DNA of 10,093 bases from Larix sibirica (lineage: Eukaryota > Streptophyta > Pinopsida > Pinales > Pinaceae), in contig NWUY0300021688.1 of the NCBI GenBank assembly GCA_004151065.3, forward strand, positions 1-10,093, written 5' to 3'. Shown here one piece after another: positions 1-8,882 of this stretch (position 1 is the stretch's first letter; every line of letters begins with the position of its first letter). The notes below the pieces were generated by a model. It searched no databases. It was given only the letters and a program-made list of their open reading frames with translations, and was not told where the DNA came from. Both the position numbers and the translations under genes were made by a program.

Positions 1-2640
1 CCTAACTTAATTTATTTAGTTTTTCCACTAGGATCCATGGGGATCTAATGGTCTAGTGGTGAACCATGGTGCATACAAAACGGGGACATGACAAGTACAA
101 AAGACGTTGAATTAAAGCATTGACTTAATATACATTATGCAACACATTAATCTACAATACACATAACATTAATCTATAGTGAAACAAAAATCGGAATAAA
201 GAAGCAAAGAGAAAAGAAAAGAGGATGTGCCTACACACCCAAAGGTGGATTGAGCCTATGAATCCAAGTAATGGAGGAAAACATCTCCAAACAACCAAAC
301 ACTAGTTGATTGTATTGATAAAATAATGAGATACATATGAGAGGGGAAGGCATTATTTATATCAGCAGAGGCTAAATCCATAACTAAACCCTAAATTAAA
401 GTTTAAATCACTAATAAGAGTGAGTTGGCCCTTGTCAAAAAATGGGATTTTTTTTTTTTAATTCCAGATGCTAAAACATTATAACCAAAATCATGAGCAC
501 TCACAAAATAGCTAATATATATAGATTCTAATACCTTATAAATATGGTGTGGTTAGGTGCACAACGAATCTTACTTTTGGAAAAACATGCATAAAATAGG
601 GATCCAATGTCCCTCTAAACATGTCATGTTAAGAAAAAATTGAAACTATAGATCATGTATGTTTTCCCTACATATATGCTCAGCATATCTAGAATTGGAT
701 CCACATTGACATGTGTGTGAGTATTCAACCCCGAGAAAATATAGTTCAATTCATATGAGCATGGACTCAAGGTTCCTTCTCATCCAAAATATATGATTGA
801 CTTTGGAATAGGGTTTGTGATTTGGAATATTGATTTGGAGAGAAAAATGATGATTTTTTAAGATAAATTCAACCCTCTCAAAATCATCCAATGTAAATTA
901 TTCAACAACTCTCAAAACAATTTCAGCAAGCCCCACTTGTTGATGATATGATAGGGATCACAAAGAATGCAACTAAATTTCCATCCATGATTTTAACCCT
1001 CACCCTCTTATTGGCCCCCTTCATTGTTGAGAAACATTTATTTGACACATTCCATAACCCCGTCTCTTAAACTCGATTTTGATGGGATTTCCTGAGGAAA
1101 CCTAGGTCACTCTAGATTTGGTGGACACATAAAATAAGAAAGAGGGATTATTTGTCATTTGTTATGCAAAGAATATTGGCATCTCTATCAATGATATTTT
1201 ATCGAACTTCTTGATCTCCACTTTGGCCTCGAGCAACTTGATATTTATAATCATTAATGGTGACTCATATATCATCATTAAGCACAAAAAGATTGGATGT
1301 TTTTGTCTAATTGGCAACTATTTTCACCCATTCAAGGAATTTAGCAGTTTTCAACTACTGAACATCATCCACGTGAAAAATCAACAATGGTTTCTTTGGC
1401 CAATATTGGTGCAAATATGGATTGGGGTACAAATTATACATGTCTAAGACAAGATCTTACAATCCCAAGTAGGATCCCCATCTTATTAGTCAAGGATCAA
1501 GTAGGAAAGAAAGATCACCCAAACAACAACAAAAAACTATTAATATGATAGGATTACATATCTCCTTCCGTCTCTTATGATTCTATTATGGATTCCTTGA
1601 CTAAAACACATTAACATCGTTATGTATTATCAACCACAGTGAACCTCGCATGTAGTGGAGCTTATATCTCTCACAAGATCTCCCCAAGGAATATTTACAT
1701 GCTTGTATCAATTTCAAAGAATCCTCACAAGGTATACCCCTTTAATCGTGCATTTGAAGGTAAATATTATTCACACTAACTTCAAGGAGGGGCATTATAC
1801 CAAGTTTGAAGCATTTACTTTGTCATGCAATCATAGGGTTCAACAAAAATTGGGATTTCCACTACAACATTTGGTGTTGCTACAAGCTTTGGTTATCTAG
1901 TCTTCTTCAATGGCAATGGACAAATGTGTGGCATTTACCACCAAAGAGAAGTTGCCATCACAGTTCTTGGAGTACACTTTCACACCCATAAAACGTGAAC
2001 CCTTTAAACCTCCAAAAATATTTATACGCAACTATTGTAGGGGATCTATAACTCCACATTACATGAGCAAATATATTTGTCTACTCATGAGGTAGGGAGG
2101 TAGGGAGTGTTGATTGATGCATAGCTTCGCAAATTCCAACCTCATTGAATGCCTCATCATTGCAATAGAGGATTGCGCATCCCACCTCTATTGAGTATGA
2201 ACAATGAGCAAGGGAAAGTCCCCTCATAATACCCCCTATATCAAAGTCACATGTCCAAAATTGGCGCTCCAAGTTGTATGGTTTGGACGCAAGAAAACTA
2301 TTTCAATCTCGTCTTGTTACCATCAAGGAGTCACCTTCAATGTGTGTCTCACTACCATTATAAGTATCATCTTTAACATGGACAATGCACTCAACTAGTT
2401 TACTCTAATCTTAAACTCATACATTGTTAGCAATTACATTACCACTTGTCTTCAATGCTCAATTGGGCTATGATTTCAGTTATAGTCCCGATGGGATTGG
2501 TGTTATTCTTAATTCCATTGCTTGTATGACCTCAATTGTAGCCTTACACCCATTCCACTATCACAAGTTCTATGTTTAATCCACGATGTTATTTTTTGGT
2601 GAATCTATTAAGATGATAACTATTTTGTTTTTTGACAGGG
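1..2640. other. Left flank, no recognisable gene
   Basis: This stretch is AT-rich and holds only short open frames, on both strands, of 60-80 codons (for example 1211-1447, 1655-1900 and 1910-2095 on the plus strand). They overlap one another and show no domain motif or codon pattern that I recognise. Small features visible are a 12-T run at 448-459, a 12-bp imperfect direct repeat (144-155 and 166-177, 11/12 identical) and a doubled 8-mer (2091-2106). It may be very old retrotransposon debris, since it lies beside another transposon, but I could not identify reverse transcriptase, integrase, protease or LTR ends. The call of 'no gene' is by eye only. Confidence 0.5.
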
Positions 2641-3234
2641 GTAAAGCCAGCCTCTAACAGAATGAATAAGCCTAATAATTCTTATTTCCTACAAGCATTA
2701 CTTCTGTTTAAATTTGGAATTTCAATTTATTAAAATAAAAAAAAAACATCTTGTGTGGAATTTAATTAACTTCATATTCATTATTTTTTTAGATTTTTAA
2801 ATCAACATTTAAATCATCTATTAATTTTTGTGAAACTCTATCCTTGAACAATGTAGGAATGGATAATTTTGTGGACACTTATTTTCTACCAATTAAAAAT
2901 ATTGTATAAGATTTGCGTTCTTTACATTCCAACTAAATATTTAAAAAAACAACTAAAAATACCATTTTTAAAAAATGCTCCAAGCTTGTGCATTATAATT
3001 TTACATTTTTTTGTTTGTTTTTGAAGATATTGAATGTTCATTTAGAAAAATTGTATATATATATAGATAGATAAAGGATTTAAAATCAAATTATCTAAAA
3101 ATAATACATCATAATGAAATTGGGAAAACTATATGAGAGGAGAGCAAATTCAATATCAAAATTAATGATGTAATTAGGTTCAATTGCAAATTACTATTTG
3201 ATGGATTGTGCACCTTCCAAGTTGAAGAAAATAA
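2641..3234. other. AT-rich spacer next to the LINE 3' end
   Basis: This strongly AT-rich sequence has A and T homopolymer runs (around 2730-2745 and 2785-2792) and a TA dinucleotide tract at 3054-3065 followed by GATA-type repeats. No coding frame or RNA gene is visible. It is the DNA into which the LINE appears to have inserted, because the candidate target-site duplication begins at 3235. Confidence 0.55.
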
Positions 3235-3250
3235 AACTAGCTTCTTGGCT
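3235..3250. repeat. Candidate target-site duplication, left copy
   Basis: The 16 bases aactagcttcttggct match 9692-9707 at 14 of 16 positions. The two differences (T/C and C/T) are both transitions. It lies just beyond the LINE's A/T-rich tail, where a target-primed insertion leaves its 3' duplication. The match can be extended outward with more mismatches (about 17 of 22), so the exact boundary is uncertain by several bases. Confidence 0.7.
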
Positions 3251-3424
3251 TTATTTCCATAAAAATAAAAATAAAAATTGTATTCATTGTTGATCAAAAA
3301 TACAATCCTCGATGCTTGAAACTAGAGAAAAAACGTATAGCTAGAGTAGCTCAATGAAGGCCAAAATCCTGTCAAAATTGTGACTATCAGTCCAAATTAC
3401 AACAGATAGGGGAATAATCCCTTC
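3251..3424 (-). other. LINE 3' untranslated region
   Basis: These 174 bases follow the inferred ORF2 stop codon (TAA at 3427-3425) and end at the candidate target-site duplication. There is no coding frame. A pentamer-rich A/T tail lies near the end, and an AATAAA hexamer on the minus strand (3255-3250) sits at the very boundary. That hexamer could be a polyadenylation-type signal, part of the tail, or part of the target site. Confidence 0.65.
3260..3277 (-). repeat. (ATTTTT)3-type LINE tail
   Basis: Three perfect copies of taaaaa on the plus strand read as TTTTTA units in the LINE's sense direction. A short simple repeat at the 3' end replaces a plain poly(A). It is placed 10 bases inside the candidate target-site duplication, as expected for the sequence where target-primed reverse transcription starts. 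Confidence 0.6.
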
Positions 3425-3989
3425 TTAGTCATCACGGAAATTATAAAGTGAAAAATAAACCGGAGGCACATATATGTCCCCCTAAAATTCTTCGAGACTT
3501 AAAGCCCCTTCATACAGTACCAGTCCATGTTTTGATAGGGCATCTGCTTGATCATTATATTCCCTATAGATGTAGCTGAATTTAATTTCCTAGAAAGAAT
3601 ATTTGATCCTTCTCAGTTGATCCACTAAAGAGACTAAATAAAAGATTAAAATCTCGTCCAATCCATGCATGCACCTAATTACCAGCAACGAATCTCCAAA
3701 GATATGAAGTCAAGAAATTCCACATCTGGCCACCTATCTGAGTAAATAAAAAATTCCATTGAGCTTGACCCTGTTATTTGTACCATTCCCAATGAAAAAT
3801 TTGCCAAGAAAGAAGTGATCCTTTTTTATATATAGGCTGGAACTAAAAGCTCCTTTAGAGTTATGACTGGCCCCGTCAAAGAAGGCTCGTGGCCAGTCTT
3901 CTGTTATCCTTGGAGGCTCCCTTGACTGAGTAGATCTAACAATAGGATCTGCTTTATAATGTTGAAACAATGAGAAGGCCAAACTAAAA
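3425..3989 (-). pseudogene. ORF2 C-terminal RNase H domain, broken
   Basis: This RNase H would remove template RNA after cDNA synthesis and is typical of one plant L1 lineage. FFDGAS gives the first catalytic Asp at 3877-3875. The glycine-rich strand after it is shorter than usual. NNRVKL stands where NNRAEL is expected, so the catalytic Glu is Lys (AAG at 3766-3764, one G-to-A change). In-frame stops at 3736-3734 and nearby precede HIFGDSLLVI, whose Asp (3694-3692) is intact. NDQADALSKHG holds the last Asp (3544-3542). The inferred terminal stop is TAA at 3427-3425. All of these blocks share one frame. Confidence 0.88.
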
Positions 3990-5424
3990 TGCTGGTCTAT
4001 GATGATCATTGAATATGGCATCATTCCGATCCAACCACACTCCCCAAGCAATGATGAGGGGGAGAGACCGCAAAGTGCTAAGGTCCTAAATTTTAAAGAA
4101 ATGATTGAAACACTCTTCCATTGATCCTCATGACCATGGGGAGGAATAAGAAACAAGATTTTCCATCTCACCCCATACCTCCTTGTTGTAATCACTTTCC
4201 ACATAAAGATGAAAAACTTATTCATTCACTTATTTGCATAGGTAATAGAGGCCAAGTCCCTGAAAATTGAAGTGTTCAAGTCTGTCCTAGGTTAGAATCG
4301 TGTTCATCATTAAAAGCCAAAAATGTAATATTGATTTCGGGGGAGCTTTTATTTTCCACAATGGCTTCCACCACCACCTACTTAAATCCTAAGCTTCTGG
4401 GCATAAAGACAGGTACCCAAGTTTTGCAGTATATTTTCCCCCATGTATATTAAAGGCCCACCCTAGAGCATCTTCACATGTCTGAATATTGATATGGGAT
4501 TTAACAAGAATATCTTTGAATGAGTTCCAATCATACTCCATATCCCTCTCTATCCCAAGTTCCTCCCCTTATAACCACCCTTGTTTCCACATCGTCAATC
4601 CTCCTAGATTGGTTATCTTGTCCAGAGTAGAAAGTCCTCTCACCTGTAAATGTGCCACTAAACCAGGACTAAGACAACCTCCTTTTGATATTCCAAGGAT
4701 AAAATCACACCCAACTCTAATGGATTTCCCATTCCAAACTTTCCAAGCAAGGTAAGGCGAGAGTATATGGAAGGAATTCAAGAGAGCTTTCCAGTGATTA
4801 GAAGCCTTCCTAAATTTCTTATCCCTTCTTCTGGTCATTTATGTTATAGATAAAGCAGCGATGTATTTTGCAGTCAGAATATTCCGCTGAAGATTGTCCT
4901 TTGTCAGGAAATTCCATAGTGATTTTTTTGCTAGTGCCTTGTTGAAAATGGAAATATTCTTCATTCCCAAACCTCCCTAATTCTTGGGAGCCACCAACGA
5001 AGTCCACTTCACTAGATGAAAACCCTAATATTCGGGACTATGCCTCTAGATAAATTGAAGAATAGTTTCCTAATAGAATTAAGAATCAAAACGAGGATAG
5101 CAGCCAAAAGATGCCAATAAATAGGTATTGCCTCTAAAAATGTCTTGACCAACACCAACCTTCCACCCCTTAACAACCAAGGATTACATCAGAGGTTAAT
5201 CATGTCTTCAATCCTAGCCACCACCAGTCCCTCTTCCCATAATTATTTGGATTTAGATTAAATCCAAGGTATTGTATTCCATCCTCCATTATTTTACATT
5301 CGAAGGGGAAGACTCCCCTCCAGAACCCTCTATCCTCCATCTGATTATCCAAAAGATATATGGTAGACTTATCTGAGCTAATTTCCATTCTTGTATCCTT
5401 ACAAAAGAGCTCCAAATTTGTTTT
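3990..5424 (-). pseudogene. ORF2 RT connection and zf-RVT region, broken
   Basis: The frame reaching 5200 carries the LINE block CKDTRMEISSDKS and YLGFNLNPNNYGKRDWWW, seen after the RT palm in plant L1 elements. A second frame (about 5212-5035) has LLRGGRLVLVKTFLEAIPIYW. A third frame, from about 5025 to 3990, has HLVKWTS, GGLGMKNISIFNKALAKKSLW and then the zf-RVT signature around 4385-4230 (WWWKPLWKIKAPPK, FWLLMMNTILT). The C-x-x-C of that zinc-binding block reads Y-L-x-C-type (YYLCK), one cysteine changed to Tyr. IIAWGVWLDRNDAIFN follows near 4060. Several in-frame stops are present. This linker is assigned by its position and by these family blocks. Confidence 0.82.
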
Positions 5425-6150
5425 CAATCTTTAACATTCCAACTAGGAATAAATGCAAAATAAAAAAATACCATCACAAACATTAAGTGGGTCAAGTTTT
5501 CTCTGTCGTTAAAGGAAACTCCCATAAATATTCTTCTTCCTTTGTCAACACTCAAAATCCTACTGAGACCCTCCATAATTAGAAAAAAAATGCAGGGGGA
5601 GAGCGGGCATCCCTGCCTCGGGCCTCTTGAATATTTAAAGAAATATTTCCATGCTCCATTTATTATAACTGCAAAGTGCGGAGAAGTCACATAGCTCATA
5701 ATCCAATTAGTGAGTTCCAAACTGAAGCCTATGTGAAGAAGAACTCGGGAATAACCAAGAGGCCTTGCAATAGGCTTTGGAGAGGTCAAGTTTCATAGCA
5801 TCCATCATGAGATTACAGATTTTAATGGAATGAAATCCCTCCTGGCATGAGCCCACTGTCTTATGGATTAATCTTCCCTCTAGGAATCCAAAATTTTCAC
5901 TGGAGATATACTTGGAAAGTAGAGGTTTCAATTTGATTGCCAATATTTTGGATATTATCTTGTACGCTCCATTACACAGAGAAACAGGACTAAAGTCACC
6001 AAAAGATCCAGGCTTATCTTTATTTGGTATCAGGGCCAGAAAGGTCAATTTTAAAGAGGTCGGAATGACACCTGAATTCCAGACCGCTTCCACCATCTTA
6101 AGCAGATCACCACCCACCAAATCAAAGAAGTCCAAGAAAAATTATGGGGG
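5425..6150 (-). pseudogene. ORF2 reverse transcriptase core, broken
   Basis: This is the palm and fingers region of a LINE reverse transcriptase. From 6135 the frame reads through the conserved IPNKDKPGSFGDF and SLCN...YKIISKILA blocks, then GFLEGR, then motif A LDLSKAY with its catalytic Asp at 5787-5785 intact. The second motif A Asp is replaced by Cys (5769-5767). A frameshift follows near 5755. The next frame carries GFSLELTNWIMSYV and motif B SRGPRQGCPLSP (about 5627-5595), then LTHLMFV. Motif C should follow as x-DD, but the sequence TTTGTGATGGTATT (from 5480) has lost a base and reads D-G in the downstream frame. A polymerase from this copy would be inactive. Confidence 0.92.
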
Positions 6151-6869
6151 CCAGCCATCTAGACACGGACTTTTATCACAATGGAAGGCCCTTAATGCAA
6201 CCTTCAATTCCTACAATGGTACTTCCTTGAATAATAACTCATTTTTCTCTCGATTGAGAAGTAAAGGAAACTTCTCAATGACTTGTAACATTCCCATCAT
6301 ATTCTAATGCTCAAGTTCGGTGTATATTGCTCTAAAATGGACTATAGCGAGCTCTGATAGATTCTTGAAACTTATGATTAGATGTCCACCCTTATCCTTC
6401 AGTTCCCATATGGATTTGAAGTTCTTCCTATAAGCCGTTATTTTCTGAAGAAAAAAAATTGTGTTATGATCCCCTGCTTCAATCCAAAGAGCCCTACTCT
6501 TGAGTCACCATTCCACCTCAGCTTCCTTTAGGAACTGTTGTTTCTCCTTTTCCAGAATCACTATCTCATGCTTTACTACTTCCGAAGATTAGAAAATAGG
6601 GTCTATGTCGTAACAGCAACCAAGATTCAATTCTATACCCACTAGATGAGCTTCCTGCTCCTTTCTTCTAGAGGTGTTCCAATATACCACAAGTTTCTTT
6701 AGATCTCTCAGATTTTCCACCATTTGGGTGTAGGCATAATCATTACCCTTAATGATGTGTCTCCAATTATTCTGAATTAGGTCTTGAAAACAAGGGAGTT
6801 TAGCCCAAACAGAGTTGTATTTAAAAGGTGTGCCAATTTTATCATCCAGAGTACCAAATTAAATATATA

Positions 6870-7531
6870 CACGGAAATGATCTAAGAAAATAACAGGCCC
6901 CACCCAATACCTAAATAACTATAAACCGGAAGAAAAATTTATATTTAAAAAGAAACAATCAAGTCTTTTGGAGATACCTTGAGCGCTCACTCGCTTATTG
7001 CACCGCATTGGCTTGATATCCATCCATTCGCAACGATCAAATAATTCCCATAGGGTCGGCCCTAGGGGATCCTCTTGAGCCATCTCCCCCCAAATATTAT
7101 TAGTTGCAAGAGTGAAATTCAAGTCTCACCCTACTACCACATTGGCCTGCTTCACATAATCCTTCGACAGAAGAGCGGTCTAGAATTCCAGCTTGTTCTC
7201 ATAAGGGCCTTAAATGTTGAAATAAGAAAACATATGTCCAATTCAGCACAATGTACTTCCACAGCTAACACCAACCTATTTGTGAAGGAATTAAAGACCT
7301 CAACCTTTCTTGCCACACTAGTAATCATAGCTCCATATCTATCGGCCGCATCAATAGAAAGAAAATACATAAAATGAAAGACTTTCTCCATAATAGAAAT
7401 CGCTTCCAAACCCTTCAACATTGTTTCTTGAATCAACAAAATTTCAGGTTTTTCTATCTCCATGAGTCTTTGAGGGCATTTAATTAGGCCTTCCCTCCTA
7501 GGCCTAGAAAATTTATGGAGGAAAGCTTCAT
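6870..7531 (-). pseudogene. ORF2 endonuclease domain, broken
   Basis: This is an apurinic/apyrimidinic-like endonuclease domain, which would make the first-strand nick. The N-terminus begins MKL with a GLGGK stretch, where the family has an N-x-RGL motif, and then stops at 7486. After a frameshift, EKPEILLIQET (about 7454-7422) carries the conserved glutamate. After a second frameshift near 7220, FNI-stop-GPYEN and G-stop-DLNFTL give the Y-x-P and GD-x-N regions, with a TGA where a glycine is normally found (7128-7126). The block usually written PTWTN before KRV is missing at about 6996-6999, where CN joins KRV directly with the frame kept. The final SDH motif reads LDH (6885-6877), probably TCA to TTA. 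The domain assignment is firm, and activity is impossible. Confidence 0.88.
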
Positions 7532-7533
7532 TA
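7529..7533 (-). promoter_or_regulatory. TAATG stop-start overlap joining ORF1 and ORF2
   Basis: On the minus strand the ORF1 stop TAA (7533-7531) shares its last A with an ATG (7531-7529) that opens the ORF2 endonuclease frame (MKL...GLGG). The ORF1 frame reaches this stop exactly after correcting for the 62-bp duplication, which supports the junction. A UAAUG overlap in the bicistronic silkworm LINE SART1 is known to couple translation of ORF2 to termination on ORF1. The same role here is inferred from the sequence alone. Confidence 0.6.
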
Positions 7534-8199
7534 AGGGAACCCCTGTTGGGGTTGTCCTACTCTAAGAACCCCTGAAATTTTCATCTTCCTACCCTGCAAG
7601 ATCTCCCTCTTCACTATTTCTTTATCATGAAACATATCTGATTTTCTTCCTACTTTGGAAGGACCAGGGTCCAAAAGGTTCTCCATATCCATCCCCCCTA
7701 ACAAAGATACTCCTTTCGACCTTAAGTGAATAAAATAGGGCCCCCTCAAGCTAGACCCAAAAATGTTAACCACCTTCAATAACGACGAAGGCTTATGAGA
7801 CAAACCCTGGGAATTCTATGAACCCAGTCTGATAATTTGTTCACCCACCGGAAATATTCCATCAAGTCATCCTAGAACCTGGGGATAATGACTCTTCTCG
7901 ATGCTCTTCTTTGTTTCAACATTCGGAACCTGAACAGTTATATCCTCCAATGCCATGGGCATAAAAAGGTCAGGACTATTCTGCCAAATTTTTGTCTTTT
8001 CTAGCTTATTGTTGGACAAATCCAATCCATGCATGAAACAAGAACTAACAGGATCTTTCTATTATGGGTGTATTTCCTCAATCGGCATAAATTCGTCATA
8101 AATGAATTCCTCTTCATGTTCATCCTTCTCCTTCACCTTCCCACTACCACCTTCCATGGCCATCTTGTTGATGAAAAATGTAGTACTATCATCCCCATC

Positions 8200-8323
8200 A
8201 AGTGTTGTTTTCTTGGTCCAAATATTCTTTTTAAAATTATGTGCATAGTATGATACCACGTAAGTGTTGTTTTCTTGGTCCAAATATTCTTTTTAAAATT
8301 ATGTGCATAGTATGATACCACGT
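8200..8323. repeat. Perfect 62-bp tandem duplication in ORF1
   Basis: Positions 8200-8261 and 8262-8323 are identical over all 62 bases and directly adjacent. Because 62 is not a multiple of three, the second copy changes the ORF1 frame: the upstream frame runs on to a stop at about 8133, while the correct downstream frame is open from 8283 to 8065. The translated blocks VVSYYAHNFKKNIWTKKTTL appear in both frames. Complete identity beside a heavily mutated gene argues for an event much later than the LINE insertion, or for gene conversion or an assembly artefact. The right edge coincides with a CACGTG palindrome (8319-8324). Confidence 0.95.
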
Positions 8324-8348
8324 GGCCATATAGGTGATAGCGTGCACA
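8307..8348 (-). pseudogene. ORF1 CCHC zinc knuckle with two Cys lost
   Basis: The segment after LDYLNVPFR reads C-A-R-Y-H-L-Y-G-H-V-V-S-Y-Y. Its spacing fits C-x2-C-x4-H-x4-C exactly, with Cys at 8348-8346 and His at 8324-8322 kept. The second Cys (8339-8337) and last Cys (8309-8307) are both TAT, one G-to-A step from TGT. In functional relatives the motif binds a zinc ion and the element RNA. The final position lies inside the duplicated 62-bp segment, so a second copy of the altered residue follows downstream. Confidence 0.8.
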
Positions 8349-8479
8349 CCTAAAAGGGACATTCAAGTAGTCCAGTGGTTGTGTGAAAATACAATCACCT
8401 GCCACAAGTTCGATGGATTCGAATAATCCTTGCATCACATCAATCTCCACAAGAATCCTCCCCATAGAGTGACACTAAG

Positions 8480-8882
8480 AATTGAATAAATTCGCGTCCA
8501 CGGCCACAAATTTCCCTATCACGTCTCTTATTTCCTTAAGGCCCTCGTGTGACCAAAACTCCAAAGGAAGACACAAAATCTTAACCTAGATCAGGAATGA
8601 GTAGAGAGAGTCATATCTGAGATCAAATAACGGATGCCAAGGCTTAAAGGCAAGAGGAGAAGTACCATTCAGCGATACTCAGTGCAGAATGCATTCTGTC
8701 ATCTCCTGCGAATTGAATTCAAAGCCAATACAGCCCCTTGCTAGAAATAAGACTTCATGCAATGCCTTGACCACCGGACCGCATGCTAAAACAACCCATT
8801 TCTTTACCACTCCTTCTGAGAACCTCCTTCCGCAAAATTTCTCGATGAGAATTCTACTTGCCAATCGCGGAATCTCCATCAC
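8480..8882 (-). pseudogene. ORF1 DUF4283-like domain, interrupted
   Basis: The translated frame reads VMEIPRLASRILIEKFCGRR, then VVLACGPVVKALHEVLFL, RGCIGFEF, PLAFKPWHPLFDLRY, VKILCLPLEFWSHEGLKEI and IGKFVAVDANL. These blocks follow the pattern of the DUF4283 domain that precedes the zinc knuckle in plant LINE ORF1 and related proteins, including the W-P-x-F and LPLEFW landmarks. Stops interrupt it at 8681-8679 and at 8588-8586, the latter where the family usually has Trp before VK. The domain is thought to bind nucleic acid; here it could not be made intact. Confidence 0.78.

Larger units (their letters stand above)
3425..7531 (-). pseudogene. LINE ORF2 (endonuclease-RT-RNase H), broken
   Basis: In an active element this protein nicks genomic DNA and copies the element RNA into the site. 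The span is 4107 bases, exactly 1369 codons, close to usual plant L1 ORF2 size. Conserved blocks appear in the right order: QET (about 7430-7422), GxDLN (about 7131-7117), LDH in place of SDH (6885-6877), the N-terminal RT block IPNKDKP (about 6030), motif A LDLSKAY (about 5790-5770), motif B RQGCPLSP (5618-5595), a damaged motif C (about 5480-5470), zf-RVT (about 4385-4230) and RNase H (3877-3542). Following homology needs at least seven changes of frame (near 7470, 7220, 5755, 5475, 5215, 5025 and 3990), and these cancel to a net zero. In-frame stops include 7486-7484, 7212-7210, 7182-7180, 7128-7126, 6921-6919, 6861-6859, 6591-6589, 6507-6505, 6306-6304, 6213-6211, 6144-6142, 4979-4977 and 4391-4389. 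The start is the ATG overlapping the ORF1 stop. It is non-functional. Confidence 0.92.

Noticed and set aside
49-62. Sequence tggtctagtggt resembling a tRNA or SINE A box
   Set aside because: No B box (GGTTCRANYCC) or cloverleaf follows at suitable distance.
1211-2398. Group of short plus-strand open frames that might be a degenerate gene
   Set aside because: Frames are 60-80 codons, overlap, and carry no recognisable domain or splice pattern. AT-rich DNA yields these by chance.
3109-3297. Minus-strand open frame of 62 codons
   Set aside because: It crosses the LINE tail and the candidate target-site boundary, so it is a chance frame.
3734-4225. A single 163-codon protein starting at 4225
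   Set aside because: Only its second half (from about 3990) is RNase H. The first half is out of frame with the conserved ORF2 connection region, so the Met start is not real.
5912-6307. Plus-strand open frame of 131 codons
   Set aside because: It is antisense to the RT domain of ORF2, whose minus-strand translation is plainly conserved.
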